Below, in pieces: positions 1 to 11,141 of a stretch of 64,000 nucleotides of DNA. The position numbers and the translations under genes are program-made. A model generated the notes under the pieces. It saw only the letters and a program-made list of their open reading frames with translations, was not told where the DNA came from and did no database searches. Positions within the stretch are counted from its first letter, which is position 1, and the number at the start of each line of letters is the position of its first letter. The DNA comes from Mycogone perniciosa (Eukaryota > Ascomycota > Sordariomycetes > Hypocreales > Hypocreaceae), in NCBI GenBank assembly GCA_025331125.1, contig JAOALB010000022.1:124001-188000 (forward strand), read 5' to 3'.

Positions 1-291
1 CAAACGAGCGCGCAGCAGAACATGATCACTGCGAATAGTAGTAATAGTACACTGCCCAGTGTGGAGGCGACGAAGGGCGATGCAAATGCAACGTTGGGCC
101 ACGAAGTCAGTGGCGGAGTAGTACTATGTAGGTCGGCTCAACAGGTGACAAAGCCTCCGTGCTGTGGCCACATCAACGTCAACCAGAGCTTGTTAGTGCC
201 CTGTCTTGGCGGCTCTGAGATCTTGGACAGGGGGCAAATCTCGAACGGAGTTCGGGGCAACGGTCCCGCGCACCCGAGGGGCGACAAGCAT

Positions 292-314
292 CCAATCTCC
301 AATCTCCAATCTCC
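292..314. repeat. Short tandem repeat of CCAATCT
   Basis: Three perfect copies of the 7-mer CCAATCT followed by a partial fourth. Simple microsatellite-like repeat with no inferred function. Confidence 0.85.
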
Positions 315-530
315 TTTTTGGCTTCTGAAAGTCCTGGAAGTCATGTTCCAAGCCACAGGCCTTTGGGCCTTGGAGCAAACAATAGGCGAGCTATAAATAG
401 TGGCGTTTGTCTTGGTTCGTCTGGTTTCCCAGTTCTGTTTAGTCCTTGTTTCGCCGAGGCTGTTGTCGAACAATAGGGTTAGTGCATAACGCACAACTGA
501 CTGTGTTGACGTCACCTATTTGTTCTTTTA

Positions 531-737
531 TACTCCGTAATGTACTTCGTGGTATTATTGCGGTTCTACTTGGAAGTAGGAAGTACGAAGTACTCCTTAC
601 ATTGCCTGATAACATCGCTCACGTTCACTTGTGCCCCGTGAAATCATCTGTAATGGTCTATCATAGATTGCAAAAACTGCCACGTTGTAGCAACCCTGGC
701 CATTTGCATTTGGCCTGCATCTACTCCGTACTTCGTA
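531..737. repeat. Cluster of TACTCCGTA / TACTTCGTA motifs
   Basis: TACTCCGTA occurs at 531-539 and 722-730. TACGAAGTA occurs at 584-592 and TACTTCGTA at 729-737, overlapping the previous copy. An imperfect copy lies at 543-550. The same 9-mers recur across the window only in non-coding DNA. Confidence 0.8.
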
Positions 738-1393
738 ACCCAGTACTCATTCCAGACCGAAAATTCGCCATTATCGCGACGTCATCCCCTCGTTATCAAC
801 CTGCATGAAGGGCATCAATGCATAGCGCTCACAATGAACAGTGGGAATCAGTATCAGACTCCCATGAAGTTGCACTCAGTTATGTGATCTTACTATTCCT
901 CTCAAATATGCCTGGTCGTATCGTAAAAATTAATAAGCTTTGGATTTTTATGACCGCTCATTCCGTGGCCAAAAATTCCTTTTTCAAGGGTTGCGGAGTC
1001 CTGAGAGGCATATCATAGCGTAACCACTAATTTAGGTATTAAGTTATAGTGGGCGCATTGCAGATGCCGCTATCCAACTGGTGAGCCCCGCGTTCGGATT
1101 ACCAGATGCAAAATCCAAAGAAGCTCTTCAGGCTGCTATTAGTCGTCAATCAGCGCCCAATGCTACATTGATATTGATAAGCTATTAATACTGTTGCTAC
1201 CTGTCTTGAGGGAGTTTCCTTTCTTTTGGAACACGCATCCATTACCTTTCTTTCCTTTCCCACTCTTTCCCATCTCTCCCTCGTCTTCTCTCTCCTCTAC
1301 GAGTAGACAGACGGCTTGCTTCTAACCACCCTCGTCAGGGTTAAGACTCCTTCTTGCTGAGAAGCTCTCCATTCCTCCTAATTGCCAACAAAA

Positions 1394-4300
1394 ATGGTTG
1401 TTTTTGACGGCCACGAGTACCTCACGGAGGAAGAGAAGCGTCTCAAAGAGGATCGTGATCGTACCAAGTACTGGAAGAAATGGGGCCCATATGTCGCCGA
1501 GCGACAATGGGCAACGGGTAGGAAGCTCCGGAAAGAGATGTAATATGCATGATTGAGCAAGCTGCTAACATACTTGTAGTCAGAGAGGACTATAGTGCTG
1601 ACGGAGACGCCTGGAGCCGTGCGTGTATCCCAACTACATGGTAGATCGCAATCTGACCCGCCTCTTAGACTTCACGCACGACCATGCTAGATCCCGAGCT
1701 TTTCGATGGGGTGAAGACGGTATTGCCGGCGTATCGGATACACATGGCCTCCAAAACGTGGCTTTCAGCTTTTGGAACGAAGAAGAGTATGATCCATCCG
1801 AGCTTGGCCATCCTTCGACACGCTCCTGACCTACCGTCTTAGCCCCTTTCTGAAAGAACGACTCTTCGGACTTTCGAACCCACAAGGAAACCATGGTGAA
1901 AGCATTAAGGAAGCTCATTTCCATGTTGACAATACTCCCGTAAGTAAATAACATCCAATTGACTTTGCGTTAACGTCTTCAACTAACCTGCTTTACCCAG
2001 ACCGTAAGACCCCCCAATCGAGCATCAATCGCCGAGTTATTCTAATGCTAACAATGTTCAGCACTCGTATATGAAATTCTTGTACAAATACCCGCAGAAA
2101 AAGTTCCCTTATGAGGACCTTCTGAAAGAGAATGCGCGGAGGACGAGAGAAGAGAGGGAGTATCAAATCCTCGACACGGGGGCATTCGACGAAAACAGGT
2201 ATTGGGACATTATCATCGAAACGGCAAAGGAGGCCGATGACCCGGACGAGCTCCTTTTTAGAGTATCAGCGTGGAACAGAGGCCCTGACCCTGCACCCCT
2301 TCACATCGTGCCCCACGTCTGGTTTCGAAACACCTGGAGCTGGGGCAGAGAAGCCGCCGATAAGAAGCCGTCCATTGAGGCCCATACTCAAGTCTCGGCC
2401 AAGTCTAAGCATTGGAGCCTCGGTGAGAGATACTTCCTTCTGTCTCCTTCCCCTGGTGTAGGATCCTCTGGAGATGATGTTCTGCCCAAGATGATGTTCA
2501 CCGAGAACGATACAAACTTCAAACTCCTATATGAGCAGGAAAACCCACAGCCATATGTGAAAGATGCTTTCCACAGATACATCGTCGATGGAGAAAAGGG
2601 TGCTATAAACCCCGCAGAAGCCGGAACGAAATGTGCTGCATGGTACAACTTCAACGAGGATGGCGGTGTCAACCCTGGCGAGTGTGCCGGTAAGGATATT
2701 CAACAAGCCCCCGTCTGGAGAGACGCTCCCAGATTAATTATTTGCGGCAGTTGTCCGATTTAGGTTTACCAAGCGGGATGAGCAGTACCTCGATGAAGAG
2801 GATTTTGACGACATCATTGAAATGCGGAGGGCCGAGGCAGACGAATTCTACTACAGGATAAGCCCACTCCCAATGACAGACGATTTGCGAAATATCCAGA
2901 GGCAAGCATTTTCAGGAATGCTATGGACAAAGCAACATTACCTGTTCATTTGGGATCAATGGGCGAATGGAGACCCTGCCAGCCCTCCTCCACCAGCAGA
3001 CCGGATGGGTGTTCGCAATTCGCAATGGAAACATATGCATTGCGACGACATCCTATCAATGCCAGACTCTTGGGAATACCCCTTCTTTGCCGCTTGGGAT
3101 AGTGCCTTCCATTGTATCCCTTTGGCAATGATAGATCCCGATTTTGCCAAGAAGCAGCTCGACCTATTCACCAGGGAGTGGTATTGCCACCCGAACGGCC
3201 AGCTGCCAGCGTGGGTATTTACTCTCATTGGATATTAGGACATCCTAAAACTAACGATTGTTGGCAGATATGAGTGGAACTTCAGCGATGTCAACCCGCC
3301 CGTTCATGCTTGGGCAACCTTCAGGGTCTTCAAAATTGAAAGAAAGATGTATGGCCGCCAGGATCTCGACTTCCTTGAGCGAGTCTTCCAAAAACTCCTT
3401 CTCAATTTCACTTGGTGGGTGAATCGCAAAGATGCTGATGGCAAGAATATCTTTGAGGGTGGCTTCCTCGGGCTAGACAATATCGGTCTCTTCAATCGCT
3501 CCGAGCCCCTACCTACAGGGGGAGTGCTTGAGCAGGCCGACAGCACTGGTTGGATGGCATTTTTCTGCTTATCCATGCTGAATATTGCCCTCGAGTTGGC
3601 TAAGCATCGCCGCATCTATGAGGATATTGCCTCAAAGTTTTTTGAACACTTCATCTTCATTAGCGATGCCATGACCTTCAGAACAGGCCATAAGGACGAA
3701 AAGTCTCTCTGGAACGAGGAAGATGGGTTCTACTACGATGCCATTTCCTGGGGCGGCCCTTGGCTCCAACAGTTGCCTGTGAGGTCGCTGGTGGGGCTTA
3801 TCCCACTCTATGCAACCGCTACTCTTGAACCAGAGCTGATGAATAAGTTGCCGTCGTTTAAGAAGAGAGTTGAGTGGTTTGTACAGAACCGCTGCGACTT
3901 GGCCGAGAGAAACATGGCAAGTATTAGAAAGAGGGGGAAAGGCAACCGAATTTTGTTGTCCATTGTCAGCAAAGACAGACTGGAGAAAATTCTCAAGCGG
4001 ATGTTGGACGAAGATGAGTTCTTCAGTGACCACGGCATCCGCTCCCTGTCCAAGTTCCACAAGGATAATCCTTTCGCGATGGATGTCAAAGGACAAGAGT
4101 TCAAGGTGGGTTATGTTCCAGGTGACTCGGATACCGGACTTTTTGGCGGCAACAGCAATTGGAGAGGACCGATTTGGCTCTGTGTCAACTTCTTGTTGGT
4201 TGAATCTCTTCAGAGGTTCTACCTATTCTATGGACCCGAGTTCCAGGTCGAGTGTCCAACTGGAAGTGGCGAGTACATGCATCTAGGCAAGGTATCTGAG

Positions 4301-4932
4301 GAGATTCAACATCGATTACAACATCTCTTTGCTCGAACCGACGACGGAAGACGCAGTATCAATGCTGGAGACAACCGTCTTGATTTCGATGAACACTGGA
4401 AGGATTATCTCTGGTTCTATGAGTTCTTTGATGGGGATACTGGACGAGGCCTTGGTGCCAGCCACCAGTGCGGATGGACTGGGCTGATTGCTCGCATGAT
4501 CCATGACACAGGGTACGTTACATTCTCTCTATTTGGTGAAATGTAAACGATAGCTAATGTACACATAGTGTTACCTGCCGTCTCCCTCAAACCCCTCGGA
4601 CACCAAGAGTGGCTATGTCGCACTACTTTGACGACATGTTCCAGCGTCATGTGGACACAGGTGTTCCGCATTCAGCTGGAACGCCTCGGATCAGGCGGTC
4701 ATCCACGACCCGATCTATTGCCGCCAGAAGTGACTTTGACGCATCTGTTAATGGTATTGAGGATGACGTTCGCTCAATGACCAATTCTGTCATTTACGAC
4801 CCAGACAAACAGAAGGAGAAGGAAGAGGCCAATGCACACATGCATCAATATATCTCGGATCAGCTGCAAAGATACCAAGGTTTTATGCCTCATAATGATG
4901 CAGATAACGACGAGTATGAGACTCGGGCCTGA
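1394..4932 (+). CDS. Bacterial-type GH63-like glycoside hydrolase (MGH1-like), cytosolic
   Basis: Nine exons give an uninterrupted 1,025-residue frame: 1394-1517, 1580-1618, 1669-1786, 1843-1939, 2001-2003, 2062-2689, 2751-3210, 3268-4512, 4569-4932. The start is the first ATG in good context. The N-terminus (YWKKWGPYVAERQW, VREDYSADGDAW, THDHARSRAFRWGEDG) and the DNTPTHSYMKFLYKYPQ block are strongly conserved in bacterial proteins of the MGH1-like GH63 group. These have an alpha/alpha-barrel and act on alpha-linked glucose or mannose glycosides; the substrate here is not known. No signal peptide or membrane segment is visible, so it is not the ER processing glucosidase I. The last ~110 residues are polar and probably disordered. 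Oddity: exon 5 is a 3-nt micro-exon encoding Thr127; skipping it also keeps frame. Family assignment is firm, exact activity is not. Confidence 0.85.
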
Positions 4933-5505
4933 GGAATTACAAGGGTCGTAAGCATGATTCAAAAAGGACGAGGGAATATCTCTTTGTATATACACCACTA
5001 GAGTTGGGACGGACTTAGATGGGATACATTGAGCTGAGAGGGGTCTATTTTCTAACACGTATACTATGGCCACCAGCCTTTGCCGCATCTTATATGATCT
5101 GCTATGTGTATTATATTTCAACGAGCAATCACGACCTAAAAGTAGGATACGTAGTACAGTGCGGTAACACTTGGAAAGCAGCATCATCACTTGACAGACT
5201 CAAAAAGAGAAACGCAGATTAGAGTACAAATACGCTCCTGAAGGCGCTTTCTCTTGGATTTAAGAAAAACTGCTTTCTATTTGCACATACGCTTCACCCA
5301 TCGACAAACAGCCTCTTACACTGTTGCATCCCCGTGTCCCCCCAGGTTATGAATGTGAGAGACTCCCCACCCGCAGCCAGGGTCGACTCTATATGTTTTT
5401 TGGTGACCGAGCATCAGTGGTGAAGCACTAGGAAGACTTGGTTGTCATAGGGGGGCAATTTTCCTTTTATGCCAAAATAAAAAAAGGTTTGGTTTTTACA
5501 CATAA
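4933..5505. other. Intergenic region between convergent genes
   Basis: 3' flanks of the GH63 gene (+) and ATP5 (-). I see no gene, only A/T-rich 3'-UTR-like sequence near 5460-5500. Confidence 0.6.
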
Positions 5506-6521
5506 TTACAGGTTGTCGGTAAGAAGCTTGTTCATCCTGGCGATGCGGGCGGAGACGCTGAGGTCGATGGTACGGTCGCCGACCTCGACGACGAGTCCAC
5601 CAACAATATCGGGGTTGACCTGTTAGGTATGAGTCTAAGTTCCGTTTGTAGAGGATTTGGGTCTGCGGATGGGCATGTGGGATGTAGGCGTACCGTGTTG
5701 GTGACCTTGAGCTTCTTGCCCTGGCCGACGTAGGCAGACTTGGCAACAGCGGATTCCAGTCGGTTCAGGGTCTTGTTGTCGAGAGGCTATATTATCGTGG
5801 CAAATTAGCATGGCGTTTCTCTCTATATCCTCTTCCCCGTCCACGCAATGGCCCAATCCATTCCCCTCTATCACATCCTCCAATAATGACGTACCTGAGC
5901 GCTCGTGACAGTCATCTCCACCTCACCACGCGCAGCAGCAATTAACTGGGCAAACTTCTCGGTGACGCCCTTTAGAAGGCCCAGTCGGTTGTTCTCAGCC
6001 AGGGTCTCGAGGAAGTTCTTGATGGTAGCGCCGCTGGCGCCGGCCTGCTTGGTGAGCTCAGCGACAATGGCGGCCTTGTCGGCGGGGGTCAATGTAGGAG
6101 CAGCGAGGATGTTGACCAGCTTAGCATCCTTCTCGACGAGAGCGCCGAGCTTGGCGAGCTCCCTGGCGGTGGCATCGAGGCTGGAAGTCTTGGAAGCCGC
6201 AGTGTACTAAATTGACGCAGAGTGTTAGCCCACCCGATATTCGGCTTTATACAATGCTCAGTTCCAGCAACAGGGTCATCGCAACGGCGCCGGAAGTCGT
6301 CCAATTGGCCACCAAAAGACATGGGAATTGCGTATTGGATGTCGCGGGGAGAGGCGTACCAGGGCGGAGGCATAGGTGCCATCGAGGCCGAAGACAGCGA
6401 TGGGGGGCTTGCCGTCGTTGGCAGCGGCAGCGGCGAAGGTCCGGGCAGGGATGGCGCGGAGGGCAACGGCACGCTGGGGAGCGGCGGCCTGGACGGAGCG
6501 GAGGACTTGTCGCGAAAGCAT
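5506..6521 (-). CDS. ATP5: Mitochondrial F1Fo-ATP synthase OSCP subunit (ATP5)
   Basis: Four exons read on the minus strand: 6521-6360, 6206-5895, 5786-5694, 5619-5506. All introns are phase 0 and the protein is 226 residues. The N-terminus MLSRQVLRSVQAAAPQRAVA is a typical mitochondrial presequence. The body has the OSCP pattern: helical N-domain followed by LTPADKAAIVAELTK, NNRLGLLKGVTEKF, the AARGEVEMTVTSAQPL strand, and the C-terminal VNPDIVGGLVVEVGDRTIDL block. OSCP links the F1 head to the peripheral stalk in the matrix. Length matches yeast Atp5 and mammalian ATP5PO. The first intron (153 nt) is the longest. Upstream DNA (6903-6915) has two CCAAT boxes about 390 bp from the start, a common HAP-type element in respiratory genes, but this is only suggestive. 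Confidence 0.95.
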
Positions 6522-7016
6522 GGCGGTCGTGAGGGGGGATTGGGGGGTATTCCAAGGGTAGTGAGGGCGGCTTTCGTCGAGCTCGGTTTTCGTGGTTTGA
6601 GGTTCTCGCTGGTCGGCAATTTTGGAAGTTGATGCCTTGCACTAGAACAAGGCAGCAACATTCAGATTACATAACAGCGTATCCTCCGCCTCGAGCTTTC
6701 ACCAGACCAAGTCTTGCTTTGCTTGTTCGGAGTAGCCTTTAAGTGATTGCGAGCATGGTCTTCTTGGTGCATTAAACTCTTCTCATTAGTCTCTTTTCTT
6801 TTATTTATGCGTCCTCTCCGTGGTTTTACAACGTCGCCTTTGAAACCGCATCAAAAACCTCAAAGTTGCCGTTTTCGCACAAGCATGTCTTCAGCTCTCT
6901 TTCCAATAAGCCAATGCGAAGTCATTTCCTACCCTGCTTGCACCCTAATAGTATCCTAACGCCCAGCTCCCCAAGAATCAATGTAACAATTCCAATACCA
7001 GCCAGTAATAGTCCGC
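6522..7016. other. Intergenic region; ATP5 promoter and MOB1 3' flank
   Basis: Contains the upstream region of ATP5 (minus strand) and the 3' flank of MOB1 (also minus). Two CCAAT boxes lie at 6903-6907 and 6911-6915. No gene seen. Confidence 0.55.
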
Positions 7017-8013
7017 TCAGTCGCTCTTCAACATGCTGTCAACAAGGTCTCCGAGGGGTCCCCAGTAGTCTCGGCCACTCGCCAAGCTGTGCTCGTCGAT
7101 GAAGAGCACGTACTGCTTGAAACTGGTGTTGAGATGTGGCTCCAGTCCCAGTTCCCGAATGACCGGGTAGTGGTGGCAGTAGATGTGTGCGTATACACGG
7201 TACATGCGCTTGAAAATTTGACGGACAAGAGCAGGGAAGGACTTAGGGAAAGGAACTCCTGTACGAAGTGTAAGATGTAAGTTCAACAAAGGTAAGGTGC
7301 CGCAGACGTACCAATCTTGCTGGGAAGGACAGATTCATTATCTATGTTGGCTTGGACCCATGTCATGAGCTGCTCGATATAGGCCGGTGCGGGCATCTTG
7401 GTCGGCCGTTTGTAGTTCTCGCTGTCCTGCCAGAGGTATTCGAACCTGTCGGATGTCAGTCGTCTTTCGCAATTCCGTAGTATCAAGAATCGCGTGGGCG
7501 CATACTCATCTGTGGCCTTCATCTCAGGGCATGACTGAGGAGAGCAGAATTCTGTGATGGCGCCGTAGAGCAGATTGATCTGGTTGTAAAAATCCACCAC
7601 TAGATGTGGTCAGATAGGCATTCGCACCCTCCCAGTAGAAGTTTCCATGATCACTCACTGTTGACCGCGAGCCACTCGTTCTCGTCCTCGCCCTCGGGAA
7701 GCTTGACAACCTTCCTTAAGCTCCCACCGCCCAGTGTAACCTCGGCATACTGTCTGAGCTGGTAGCTGTTCACGCCACCTTTGCCAACGCGTGGGCGGAA
7801 CTGGTTTCTCGTCTTCTGGTTTCTATCCATAGCAGCATCTCTGTCAGTCTTAAGAAGAAATGGGGGAGGGTCCTCGTAGACGGGAATGATGGTATTCTCC
7901 AGGCACTCCATGATCGTGCGCGAATCGGGGCTCAGGTATCTGAAAGGGGACATTTCTGGTGACTTGCAAGGACAAAGATGAAGGACTAACACTGTTGTCA
8001 AGAACTGAGCCAT
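7017..8013 (-). CDS. MOB1: MOB1 kinase activator (Hippo/MEN/SIN pathway)
   Basis: Five exons: 8013-7991, 7822-7659, 7599-7506, 7445-7312, 7258-7017, giving 218 residues, the usual Mob1 length. Mob1 binds and activates NDR/LATS-type kinases (Dbf2/Sid2) for mitotic exit and septation. Visible family blocks include [40 protein letters not shown], the zinc-site region EFCSPQSCPEM, EYLWQDSENYKRPTKMPAP, and the second zinc-site region RVYAHIYCHHY. The start at 8013 was chosen because splicing a 23-nt first exon gives MAQFLTTVNQKTRNQFRPR, matching the family N-terminus. Intron 1 (168 nt) is a multiple of three and has no in-frame stop, so its retention would insert 56 residues without breaking the frame. 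An internal start at 7953 is the less likely alternative. Confidence 0.95.
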
Positions 8014-8576
8014 AGTAGCAGGAGGCGTTCGGCCGTGATAATAATCGGCGGATTGGGAGAGACGACGACCTGCATTCCAGGCCAGATGGTTAGCGGGGCA
8101 ATGGATGGTATGTTGGCGATAATTAGGAGAGACGTACGAGTACGTAGACCAGCAGCGGGATCAAGGCGTCGCAAGTGTCAATATCCGTATGCTGAAGAAG
8201 AAAACTGAAATTGATGCTTTTCCGCCTGTTGATATCTGGCCGCGAGCTGGAATCCGAAGCGTAAGGTGTATTCCGTAGGTACTGATGGATGAGTGGTTGC
8301 GTCAGGGTCCATCCAGTGTTTACACACCTGCTTCCTGATTGGCATGGTTGCTGGGTGTCCAGGCGGCTTCTGTTAGGTCCCGGCAAGGACAAGGCGGTGG
8401 CGGGGCCGCCTGTAACGGCCTGAAGGCATGGCGCTCAACAAGTGCTGAATCGCCTGTGCATCCCGATTATACTACTAGGTACCACTCCGTACAACAATCC
8501 TCGATATCCATGATCCAAACCTACGTTTCTTTTGCTATCAAGAACATATATTCTACAAATTTGCTCCATTCATTCG
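8014..8576. other. Intergenic region; MOB1 promoter and HET gene 3' flank
   Basis: No gene is supported. It contains the presumed MOB1 5' region and a partial TACTCCGTA-like copy (CACTCCGTA, 8483-8491). Confidence 0.55.
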
Positions 8577-11141
8577 TTATTGAAGCCCAATTTCTACAAG
8601 CTTGTTGCCATGCTCTGCAATAGCCTCCCCATTCATCAACCCGTGTGCGTAGCATGTGCCAATAAAGCGACGACTAGGTGTCAGCCCATGCAATGGTCCT
8701 GTGGCATCATCATCAGCCTGGATATTTCTGAGCACAGATGGGCTTTTCAAGCCAGGCAAGATCCAAATTTCATCCCCAACCTGCCCCGGCAATGGTGCCA
8801 TGCCCAAATACTTGTTGTCAACGGTAATGAGCTGCCGTCCGCCATACATCATTGAAAATGCTCTCCCGATTCCCAGGCACCTCTGAAAGAGCCTTGAACT
8901 TTGCCTGACGTATCCCGTACCGACACATCTTGACTTACCCTCGATGACCTCTGGAGGCAAGTAGAAGTCGTTGGGTCCACCGTCGTCACCAGCTCCTGTG
9001 ATTCTAACTAGGGTGCACTTCAAATTGTTCCAAAGCGACAGGACGTCCTCTCGACATGGAGTGTAGCACCTGTCCCCATCATGTTTCGCGAGCGCATCGA
9101 GATCGTCAAGAACAGACGCCATGTCCTCCTCAAAGGGATCATATGGTACTCGGCTTATCGTGACCTCGTCCCTCTTGGGCTGAATGTCCACCTTTTCCAG
9201 CACTTTACGATCTGCTCCCGCCAGTATAAAAAGTAACATAAAGGCTGTGAATTGGTTAGCATACTCGTCGGGAGCTTGCGAGCCAAATTTCCCCGAGTCG
9301 AACATGCTCCCAGGCGACATGTTCATGCAGAGGGTGCGCCACAAGACTTCAGACAATGAAATATTATTCTGTTCTTGACGCTCTTCCCGGGGCTTCTTCA
9401 GTGACAAGACCAATTTCAACCAAGATGGATCGAAAAGAAACATGCCCGAAGGCCCCGTATCTTGGCGCCCGCCGACTTGCCTAATCTTGCCCACATACAG
9501 CCCCTGGATCCGTAGAATCGGGCTGTCTTCGTCATCATGTTTGAGAGGTTGAAAATCCAAGCCCCTATCAGCAGCGAAAATACTCGGGATAGGGTTGACA
9601 CCAGCGAGACTAAAGTCCGGGACCCAGCCTGGTAAATCATCGCGTCGATGCTGAGAGTAGATGCAATGCGATAGGATTTCGAGGCTTCTAGTCCCATATA
9701 TGATCTTCCGCGTTGCACTTGTGTAAACACTCTCTATCGAACGGTGGTAGTCTGTGCTGAATCGATCGCTAGAGAAGATATTGAGGAGGCCATAAAGGGA
9801 GAATATTTTGTCTCTGGGGTCAGAAGAGAGAAAGGTCCAAAAACAGGCCACAAGCTGATCCAGAACGAAAAGGGTCCTATATGCTTTGACTGCGTCATCA
9901 TTCTCTCCCTTTGTCATGACCATATTCTCCCTCCACTTATACATTTCTGCCATGTTCCACTCCACAGCTACGGCAACATCGTTCTCGGGCACAAAGTCGC
10001 GCGATTTGGCAGTTCCCAGTTTGGCCTCGTTGTGCCGCAATGCCTCGGACACCACACCTAAAGAGGGCCAGGCCAGAACCTTAGATCCAATGTGCAATAT
10101 CAGAACGCCAGGGAGGATAGCTTCTTGAACAATCCAGGCTCGTCGAAACCATTGTCTCTGAAATATGCTGGCCAGCGCAACCCACTCATCCCTAGATATG
10201 AACGGGATCCCTGCTTCTGTGTACTTGCCCTTGCTGCCACCATATGGCTCTATCTGACTCTCTTGAAACTTTTTGGCGTGGACCATCAGCGTGCTCAGGG
10301 TCTTGAGGCCAGCTTCAGTGTGCTGGTCGTGGGGTCCTAGCCAGGCCACTACGAATGAAGCTCTCGAGTAGATCCGATCCATCATGCTGACCTGAGCACT
10401 CTTCTCGTCCACGTCATCTTGGTTGATACAGATTGCATCAGCCCAAATACGGTTGTGGGCCCAATCTGTTGTTGGAGGGATGAGAGACGCTTCAGGGTCG
10501 GGACGTCCGGAGAAGCTTTCCAACACAGCCACGACATTTTCGTGATTGCCAGCATGAGCAAGATCCATCGGCGTTTTACCATGTTGATCTTTGGCTGCCC
10601 TCAGTGAGCCGCCATTGCAAAGGACTTTGACACATTCGGCATGCCCGCTCTCTGCCGCGTAATGCAGGGCTGTGCGACCGTTCAAGTCCCTTGCATTTGC
10701 ATTGGCTCCATGCCTGATCCAAATCTCGGCATAATCCCGTCGGCCACTCTTCGCGGCATGATGCAAGTGAGTGCGGCCCTGAATAGGTTCTGGATCGTTC
10801 AAATAATTGGCAAAAACATGTTCGGATATGGTTGTCAAGGCATCAAAGAGGTTCTTCTGGATACGGACTAACCGTCCGTTAACGAGGATCGGGACCTGGT
10901 TTGATGCTTCGTATTGTGGGTTCACGGATTCAAAGTGGTCGCGGAACTGGTTTCCGTGCGCAAAGGGATTGCCCCACGTGTATGAAAAACAATGGTATGT
11001 TGCTGCTGGATCATTAAGGCTGCGAGTGATGAGGGAGAAGCTGAGTGTACCATCTGGTGCTGTGCCCTGTCTCTCGAGGAGCCTTATGAAATTGGGACCT
11101 GGTAGTGGATCATAGATGAAGGGAGAACTGAAGTGTGCCAT
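8577..11141 (-). CDS. Heterokaryon-incompatibility (HET) domain protein with internal ankyrin repeats
   Basis: A single 854-residue open frame. The HET domain starts at about residue 49 with YHCFSYTWGNP. Its second conserved block, IWADAICINQDD..EK..QV..M..IY, appears only at residues 232-258, followed by the VVAWLGP block. Between them, at about residues 121-212, lie three ankyrin repeats (THLHHAAKSG, TALHYAAESGH, TPMDLAHAGNH), so the HET fold is interrupted. The C-terminus has the usual distal block of HET proteins (GRQLITVDNKYLGMAP, GDEIWILPG, RRFIGTCYAHGLMNGEA). HET proteins mediate non-self recognition and programmed cell death in filamentous ascomycetes; this allele's role is unknown. 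A possible intron at 8888-8943 was tested and breaks the frame, so I keep one exon. The conserved domain core appears intact. Confidence 0.88.
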   Translation of the reverse strand: MAHFSSPFIYDPLPGPNFIRLLERQGTAPDGTLSFSLITRSLNDPAATYHCFSYTWGNPFAHGNQFRDHFESVNPQYEASNQVPILVNGRLVRIQKNLFDALTTISEHVFANYLNDPEPIQGRTHLHHAAKSGRRDYAEIWIRHGANANARDLNGRTALHYAAESGHAECVKVLCNGGSLRAAKDQHGKTPMDLAHAGNHENVVAVLESFSGRPDPEASLIPPTTDWAHNRIWADAICINQDDVDEKSAQVSMMDRIYSRASFVVAWLGPHDQHTEAGLKTLSTLMVHAKKFQESQIEPYGGSKGKYTEAGIPFISRDEWVALASIFQRQWFRRAWIVQEAILPGVLILHIGSKVLAWPSLGVVSEALRHNEAKLGTAKSRDFVPENDVAVAVEWNMAEMYKWRENMVMTKGENDDAVKAYRTLFVLDQLVACFWTFLSSDPRDKIFSLYGLLNIFSSDRFSTDYHRSIESVYTSATRKIIYGTRSLEILSHCIYSQHRRDDLPGWVPDFSLAGVNPIPSIFAADRGLDFQPLKHDDEDSPILRIQGLYVGKIRQVGGRQDTGPSGMFLFDPSWLKLVLSLKKPREERQEQNNISLSEVLWRTLCMNMSPGSMFDSGKFGSQAPDEYANQFTAFMLLFILAGADRKVLEKVDIQPKRDEVTISRVPYDPFEEDMASVLDDLDALAKHDGDRCYTPCREDVLSLWNNLKCTLVRITGAGDDGGPNDFYLPPEVIEGKSRCVGTGYVRQSSRLFQRCLGIGRAFSMMYGGRQLITVDNKYLGMAPLPGQVGDEIWILPGLKSPSVLRNIQADDDATGPLHGLTPSRRFIGTCYAHGLMNGEAIAEHGNKLVEIGLQ
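10506..10781 (-). other. Ankyrin-repeat segment inserted in the HET domain
   Basis: Encodes about residues 121-212 of the HET protein. Three consecutive ankyrin-type units with the T-x-L-H-x-A-A signature (third degenerate, TPMDLAHAGN) sit between the two hallmark HET motifs. Confidence 0.85.

Larger units (their letters stand above)
1..1393. other. Intergenic region upstream of the GH63 gene
   Basis: No gene is supported here. The short open frames have no recognisable family features and no convincing splice pattern. It contains a small tandem repeat (292-314), a cluster of the TACTCCGTA/TACTTCGTA motif (531-737), and from about 1215 a pyrimidine-rich stretch (TTTCTTTCCTTTCC-like) that looks like the core promoter and 5' leader of the downstream gene. 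Confidence 0.6.

Noticed and set aside
22..808. Open frames of about 120 codons near the left edge
   Set aside because: No recognisable domain and they overlap repeat motifs; composition unlike the real genes.
8888..8943. Possible intron (GTAAGT ... TTTCAG) near the C-terminus of the HET gene
   Set aside because: Good splice signals, but removing 56 nt shifts the frame and destroys the conserved distal HET sequence that reads correctly without splicing.
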